Assembly: GCA_036897625.1 (NCBI GenBank) | Contig: JAYMTA010000039.1 | Span: forward strand, 1-59,979 | Length of the DNA: 59,979 bases | Direction: 5' to 3' | DNA from: Pelargonium cotyledonis | Lineage: Eukaryota; Streptophyta; Magnoliopsida; Geraniales; Geraniaceae | Shown here: positions 54,781-59,979 of the stretch, in pieces | Position numbering within the stretch: the stretch's first letter is position 1 | Layout of the letters: every line of letters starts with the position of its first letter | Made by a program: the position numbers and the translations under genes | Notes under the pieces: model-generated | Databases searched by the model: none | Seen by the model: the letters and a program-made list of their open reading frames with translations, nothing else | Told to the model about the DNA's origin: nothing

Positions 54781-57753
54781 TTACCTATGAGCAGATGTAT
54801 GCGGCATGGAATATGCCATGGGGCCCAGGTTCATCGGAGCACCGGGAACGGGAGCCCCTGGAACGGGGGCCCTAACACCATATGCCATGTGCGCTGGAGC
54901 AGGAAGATTAACGGGGGTCCCAACTGCTGAAACCAGTGGCCCTCCTATTGGTTGGCCAATTGTTGGAGCACCATACAGGGCAACACCTGGAGGCCCTACT
55001 GAGGGTTGTTTGGGTGATTTACCGGAGGAACCTCCTACTGTAGAGCCATTTGTTTGACCGGTGATTGGTCCTTGGGGTGTTGATACGTCTCCATTCTCTA
55101 CATGAGTGATATCATGAATGCTGGATCGCCTCCTATCTTTGTTCATCGAGTTCAAACGGATGAAGTACTTCTGAGCATGGCTTGCAACTTGCGTAGGTGT
55201 CCTTGTCACTACAAAGTTGCGAGAAATACTTCTCCAGTCGCCTTTCCCGTATTTGTCCAAACCAAGAAGAAATAACCTGTTCGTCAAAGATTATAAGAAT
55301 ACAAACTTGGTATCAACAAAATAATACACTATTGTACGAAGAACAAATATAAGAACTGCATAGTGAGAACTTAAAGCATAAGTTGATACAAGCATAACCA
55401 AACATTGCAATCATCAAACTTAACATTAATGTCGACCAATAACCAAAATCTATCAGAAGAGGAGTTTCCAACAATTACTAAGACACGATTCTGGCACAAT
55501 AGCTGTTCAGTTTGACAGCCATGAGTGATTTCAATGCATGATTGGTCTACACACTAAACATTTGCAGACAAGCAACTAAAAATACAACTTGCAACAGAAT
55601 CCAATCTGTTGACACAACAGGAAGTGCAATTATTACATTACTGGCTTAGTCTACTCTAGATAATGTGTCTAGTGCCAGGGCTTCCAGCCAGTTCAATCAA
55701 AAATCAAAATGAACTAAACTAGGTTAAAGATGTCTTCCATGAGGCATTTTAAACTGAAATTGACTGTATCTGATTGAGAGCATACTTGTTCTCATTTGCA
55801 CCAAATTCTAGCAACAAGTTTTAACCACCAGTAATTACACATGACTGTACGAGACTTCTATACTTTTCAAGTCTTTTTATTTATTTATGAAAACCAAAGC
55901 AGGCCCAAGACAATTTGATCATTTATTATGTTAATTTGAATGCCTATGTTTCCTTCAAATCCAAATAAAAAATTCAAACATATCTGCTACAAACTCCCTC
56001 CTAATCCTGTAAAGCAAACCTAAATTCTTGGTTCCCAAACCCCAAAGAAAGTATTTACCCTTGCCAGCCAACAATCTGGCCCACACTGCCCAGTATTAAG
56101 GATCTCAAACCCTAGTACGGACTACAAAGAAAATAATTCCTAACACGGCTAGTGCCCCAAGGAAGATCGAGGACTATAGTATATAAGCCAATACATAAAC
56201 AGGAAATCCAGTACACTAATACGGTATCTTTGGTTGCAATTAGATAATTGCATGCTTTTGGTTTCAATTTGAACGTGTATACATACACATACAGGCAGTT
56301 CATGTTATTGATGTGATATCACTGGCAGAATAATTATCCCTTTCAACGAACCAAGTATCGTATCAATGGTACATGCTAGCTTGCCTGTATATGCTATACT
56401 GCTGCAAAACAATCTATATTCCACATCAAATTTCCCTGGTGCAATATATTCCTGTATGAAGGTTTAATCTTAATGGACCTAATACACTTGAGAAAACATA
56501 GTTCTAGCCTATGTAAGATTTTGCTGCTCATAGTCACCACAAATTACTCATTTGAGACAATTAGCCCAGGTCATTTTGAACTATAAGTGGAAAGCAGAAG
56601 GTTTAACTCAAGACCGCTATATTCGCATTGACAAATGCATTTATGCTACATTATCCATATTATTTTACATCATTTGTTTAGCTCAAAACTAACAATTGTA
56701 ATAAAATAATGTCTTTCAAATATAAGCATGAAACTTCTCTTTGTTTCCATCATTTATATTTCAGGATATACCATAATCCATGGGATTATCAAAGTTTCTG
56801 CATACATAGCATAGGACAATATCTATACTTTAAATGAGCCGGGCAGAAACTCAACGACCACTTTTAACAATAAATTTTTTAAGGGCTAACGCCAAATGGG
56901 TGGCCCCATGCACTAGACTATGACTTGTGGGAATAGGGAGGGGCAACACTCAACAACAATCAAATCATTTCCCGAATAATATCGAGGTTGGTTACATGAA
57001 CCTTTTAACGAAGCTCTTTGGGATCTTCGGTTCATATTCTCCTCCTCAAATCTGTCCTATCTAATGATATCTATTCAATTAAGTGGGTCTGGGAAGATAA
57101 TTTATGTAAAAACTAATTGCAAAAATGATGTGTGACAGTGTGAGAAGTAATCCTAAATTCTAATTCAGCATTATGGCTAAGATCCAATTCAATTAAATGT
57201 GATGCAGCTAATCCAAAAGGCAAATTACCAAATATGAATATAAGAGCAACAACCCACAAAGTAGCTCATCACCAATACTATAAGTAGATACTCTTGCAGA
57301 TGGCATCTTTAAATACATATAATTAAAGATATGGTTAGAAAGCAGATAAAGCATAATAGAAATTCACCTGTGTTCTTCCTCTGACCAGGCAACCCCCTTG
57401 CGGCGTTCCTGATCCGACCTGGAGCCCTTACCTCCATGATTCGACTCACTGTTATAATTCCCAAAATGGCTGCCCTTCTTTCCAGTTCCTTCTTCGCCAG
57501 CATGGCTCATCGAACCCTCTGAAGAAGAACTGTAGCTAGGCAAAGGTATACAGCCAGACTCAATCCGGTTAACATCGTCTACCAATAGTTCATAATGATG
57601 CTTTACCTCTTCCAAGGTCTTCCCCACCACATCAGCTGCAATCTTCTCCCAACGATCTGAAGAATCCTCCGGATAAGTAGCCAAGGCATTCTCAAATGCC
57701 TTGTCTTGCTCTCTGCTCCACGATAAGCTACTACTTGGCTCATCCACAGTCAT
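54781..57753 (-). CDS. SRM1: SRM1/DIVARICATA-like two-MYB transcription factor
   Basis: Two coding exons, 57753..57368 and 55276..54781, total 882 nt (293 aa), separated by a 2.1-kb intron in phase 2. The first SANT/MYB domain ([20 protein letters not shown], then [22 protein letters not shown]) is of the RADIALIS/DIVARICATA type. After a Ser/Gly-rich linker comes the second, SHAQKYF-type MYB ([36 protein letters not shown], motif at 161-167), which is split by the intron. The C-terminus is Pro/Gly/Ala-rich with PGAPVPGAP repeats. Length and domains fit SRM1 (Arabidopsis At5g08520), a nuclear regulator tied to ABA and salt-stress responses; close paralogues of the DIV group cannot be fully excluded. 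The upstream region (57754 to the right edge) probably contains a leader intron. Confidence 0.88.
55277..57367 (-). other. Large intron of the SRM1-like gene
   Basis: A 2091-nt intron with donor CACAG|GTGAATT (57367) and acceptor CGAACAG| (55277). I found no inverted-repeat element, exon or RNA gene inside; the short open frames (for example 56112-56303) are not conserved-looking. It splits the second MYB domain. Confidence 0.6.
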
Positions 57754-59648
57754 GAATACTCGTTGAATACACTACCTAGAATATCGCCGACAAGGGGAAG
57801 ATGGAAAAGGAGATCTGAAGTACTATAAAATTTGAGCTAAAATTCAACTCAGCGACTATCAATATTTCTACCGTTGTTCTTCCAAACTGGATCTGAATCC
57901 CTTCTATTATGAGTATCAGTATGAGTAATCTGTTGCCAGACTGAATTAGGGCGGGCGGGTGTGTTAGGGTACACAAATAAGAAAGAATGGAAAAGAGTCC
58001 AAGGAAAAGACAAAGGAGGTGAACCAGGGATAACCTCCAATAAAAATCACAAAACCCTGTGGAGTTTGTGAAGAATTCAATGGTGATTTGCTCCACAACT
58101 CAAAACTTGGACTCTTGCGAGTTGCTGACCTATTGATGAATGAAAAGGAAGTCAAGTTCAGTTAGACCATGAAAAAATATCTGATAACTATAATATCAAA
58201 GTTGCAATAAATGGCATCTTAAAAATAGAAATTAATGTGACGGTGAATAATTCAATAGAATGGTAATTAGGGTTTTTGGACAGTGATATATGAAAGAGAC
58301 AAGAGAAAAACTAGACAAGGAAGAAAAACTCAGAAGCTTATAATGGGTAAAAAAAAGATTCAAATTTCCACTTCCAACAAAGGCCAATTAACCAAAAGCC
58401 ATACATGAAAAGAACAGTTTTAACAGCACAGGACCACAAAAATTTATCCTCCTGCTATAAACCTCAGTCATAGACTACAGTTTTTACAGTATTTTATAAG
58501 CCAACTATTTTTGTTGTTCTTTTTGCTAGTTGAACGACTGAAACCACCCTACAATCTTTCTTCAACTTCAAACGAGCAAGTAGTAAAAACATTAATGCTA
58601 GTTTTACTCCAATAAACATTGAATTACTACATAAAGCAATGTATCTATGCAAGGCGTCAGTAATAAAGAGGAACCGTAAAACATAAATCAAATAAAAACA
58701 AACCAGACTTTTATTCAGAATCTAACCTCTAGTTGAAATCCCTATTGTCCAATAGTTCCTAAAAATAAAACTCCCCGAAATAGCTGGACTTTATTGTGGC
58801 AAAACCTAAACAATCCTACCAAACCGTTCCAGGAACTATGAACCCACAGATTTAATAACCAGCACAACTGTCCTTTCACTCTAAACTGTTCACATCAAAA
58901 CAAAACAACACCAGAAAAATGAAAGAATACCTAAGAGTCACAACACAATGACAGTTCAACAAACACTTTCACACCATAACTTTTCACACCAAAATTCTCA
59001 TATGCAACAAGAAAAAAAAATGAAGTAAAAAATCCGACCTTTGTCTGTGCTAAAACACATCATCATCTTCATTGTTTAACCTCAGTCTCTAACAACTCAT
59101 TACCAAAAGTGCAAATGACTAATTCTACTGAATAAATGATAGGGTAAGTAAAACAAAGCAAAATGAGAACCCTAATGAGGATACTTTTGGAGGTTCCATT
59201 CAGAGCCCAGATTAATTAACTCATGAGAAAGATTAAAAGAAAATGGGTTTGTCAAAAGAACCTTAAAGGAATTGAAATTTACAGAGGGTAGACAATAAAA
59301 ATTAGAGGTGATGGTGATAGGTTATCCTGACAAATCCACCAAGGGGACTAAAGAGAAGAAGTGCAGTGGAGCAGCAAGATGGGCCAACTGGTCCCATCTC
59401 AACAACTAGTTGCCACAAACAGGACAGCTGGGTTTGAAAAAGGCTCACCCCAAGTTGCCAAGCACAAGAATCTGGCAATTCCCATTAATATCTGACACAA
59501 TGATACACCATGAGAAAAAGAAACAAAGTCACAACCTTGATTGAGCCTCACAATATATTACCAGAGAGTGAACAAGAAATAAACTTCATTTTCTCAGCAA
59601 CCAAACACCCAAAAGTGAAATCAATGCCAAAACTCATTATAACAGAGA

Positions 59649-59716
59649 AAGGTATTGTCTTGGTGAGTAAAATGATCGCCTTAAGGTATTGTCTTGGTGA
59701 GTAAAATGATCACCTT
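59649..59716. repeat. 34-bp tandem duplication beside the SRM1 leader donor
   Basis: AAGGTATTGTCTTGGTGAGT plus 14 more nt is repeated immediately with a single G/A difference. The second copy abuts the putative leader-intron donor of the minus-strand MYB gene, just inside the intron. Confidence 0.85.
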
Positions 59717-59924
59717 ACCTCTGAAAGTTTCAATTTTTACTGAACTGGACTGAGACTCAGAGAGAGAGGTCGTCTTTTGCTTCGCCTCAGGAACAGTGGC
59801 CCAAATATAAGCCAATCCAAATACAGAGACGAGATTGAGAAAATCTAAAATTAAGAGTCAATACCTCAAAATAAGCCACCACTGCAGTCTCTCTTTACTA
59901 TATATGGGCTGGTATATACATTTC

Positions 59925-59928
<4 letters not shown>

Positions 59929-59956
<28 letters not shown>
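59929..59956. repeat. (CA)n(TA)n microsatellite
   Basis: A run of CA repeats passes into about ten TA repeats at the right edge of the window. Likely length-variable between individuals. Confidence 0.9.
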
Positions 59957-59979
59957 ATGAAATATTTAGACTAAGTTAA

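Larger units (their letters stand above)
57754..59979 (-). promoter_or_regulatory. 5' leader and promoter region of the SRM1-like gene
   Basis: On the minus strand a strong donor (TTTCAGAG|GTAAGGTG, about 59720) follows a plausible leader exon at about 59721-59790. The acceptor would lie upstream of the ATG at 57753, implying a leader intron of up to about 1.9 kb. CT/GA-rich sequence at about 59750-59775 and TATATA at about 59898 fit a promoter. No coding exon was recognised. The right edge is microsatellite DNA. Confidence 0.4.

Overview
This is a eukaryotic nuclear window from a flowering plant, almost certainly a core eudicot. The genes are split by GT-AG introns in AT-rich sequence. The predicted proteins match plant families: a chloroplast Fe-superoxide dismutase, a class VIII myosin, a SHAQKYF-type MYB, a GEM-like GRAM protein and a plant-style F-box/LRR protein. 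Intergenic and intronic DNA is full of small transposon relics (MITEs, a SINE-like unit, a retroposed A-tailed fragment). I see no bacterial, viral, CRISPR or operon-like content. Species cannot be fixed from the sequence alone.

Layout, left to right. 1-1985 (-): N-terminal part of an SDE3/MOV10-like RNA helicase that runs off the left edge. About 2430-2989: A-tailed retroposed fragment. 3251-7513 (+): mitochondrial dihydroorotate dehydrogenase, 11 exons. 8155-8345: SINE-like unit. 8695-12581 (+): chloroplast Fe-SOD of the FSD3 type, 8 exons. 15164-15749 (+): isoprenylcysteine carboxyl methyltransferase (STE14/ICMT) with a frameshift. 15990-20100: gene-poor stretch with a Mutator-like MITE and a dispersed duplication. 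21044-31176 (+): complete myosin VIII (ATM1 type) in 23 coding exons, one of only 14 nt. 33398-36471 (+): DUF829/TMEM53-like alpha/beta hydrolase with a leader uORF and hairpin. 37821-39835 (+): F-box/LRR protein. About 40490-40640 (-): decayed GEM-like relic. 41506-42487 (-): GEM-like GRAM gene broken by a 28-bp tandem duplication. 42700-46380: gene-poor, with a perfectly phased 3 x 110 bp tandem repeat. 47065-53523 (+): Enhancer-of-Polycomb-like chromatin protein, 12 exons. 54781-57753 (-): SRM1/DIVARICATA-like MYB, 2 coding exons, with a long 5' leader region reaching toward the right edge.

The genes do not form one pathway, but their order is informative. From memory, PYRD, FSD3, STE14, the F-box/LRR gene and GEM-like genes also lie close together on Arabidopsis chromosome 5 (At5g23300-At5g23370), with a second related block at At5g08335-At5g08520 holding ICMT, GEM-like and SRM1. 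Myosin ATM1 and the DUF829 gene are neighbours on chromosome 3 (At3g19960/At3g19970). The window therefore looks like an ancestral eudicot block.

No wholly new system is claimed. The most useful observations are two neighbouring genes that carry frame-breaking small indels in otherwise conserved frames (ICMT and GEM-like), a structured uORF in the DUF829-gene leader, a minimal uORF next to the EPL start codon, the 14-nt myosin exon, and several well-delimited MITEs with target-site duplications. All exon boundaries were placed by hand from splice consensus plus reading-frame continuity, and for the intact complete genes the summed exon lengths are multiples of three.
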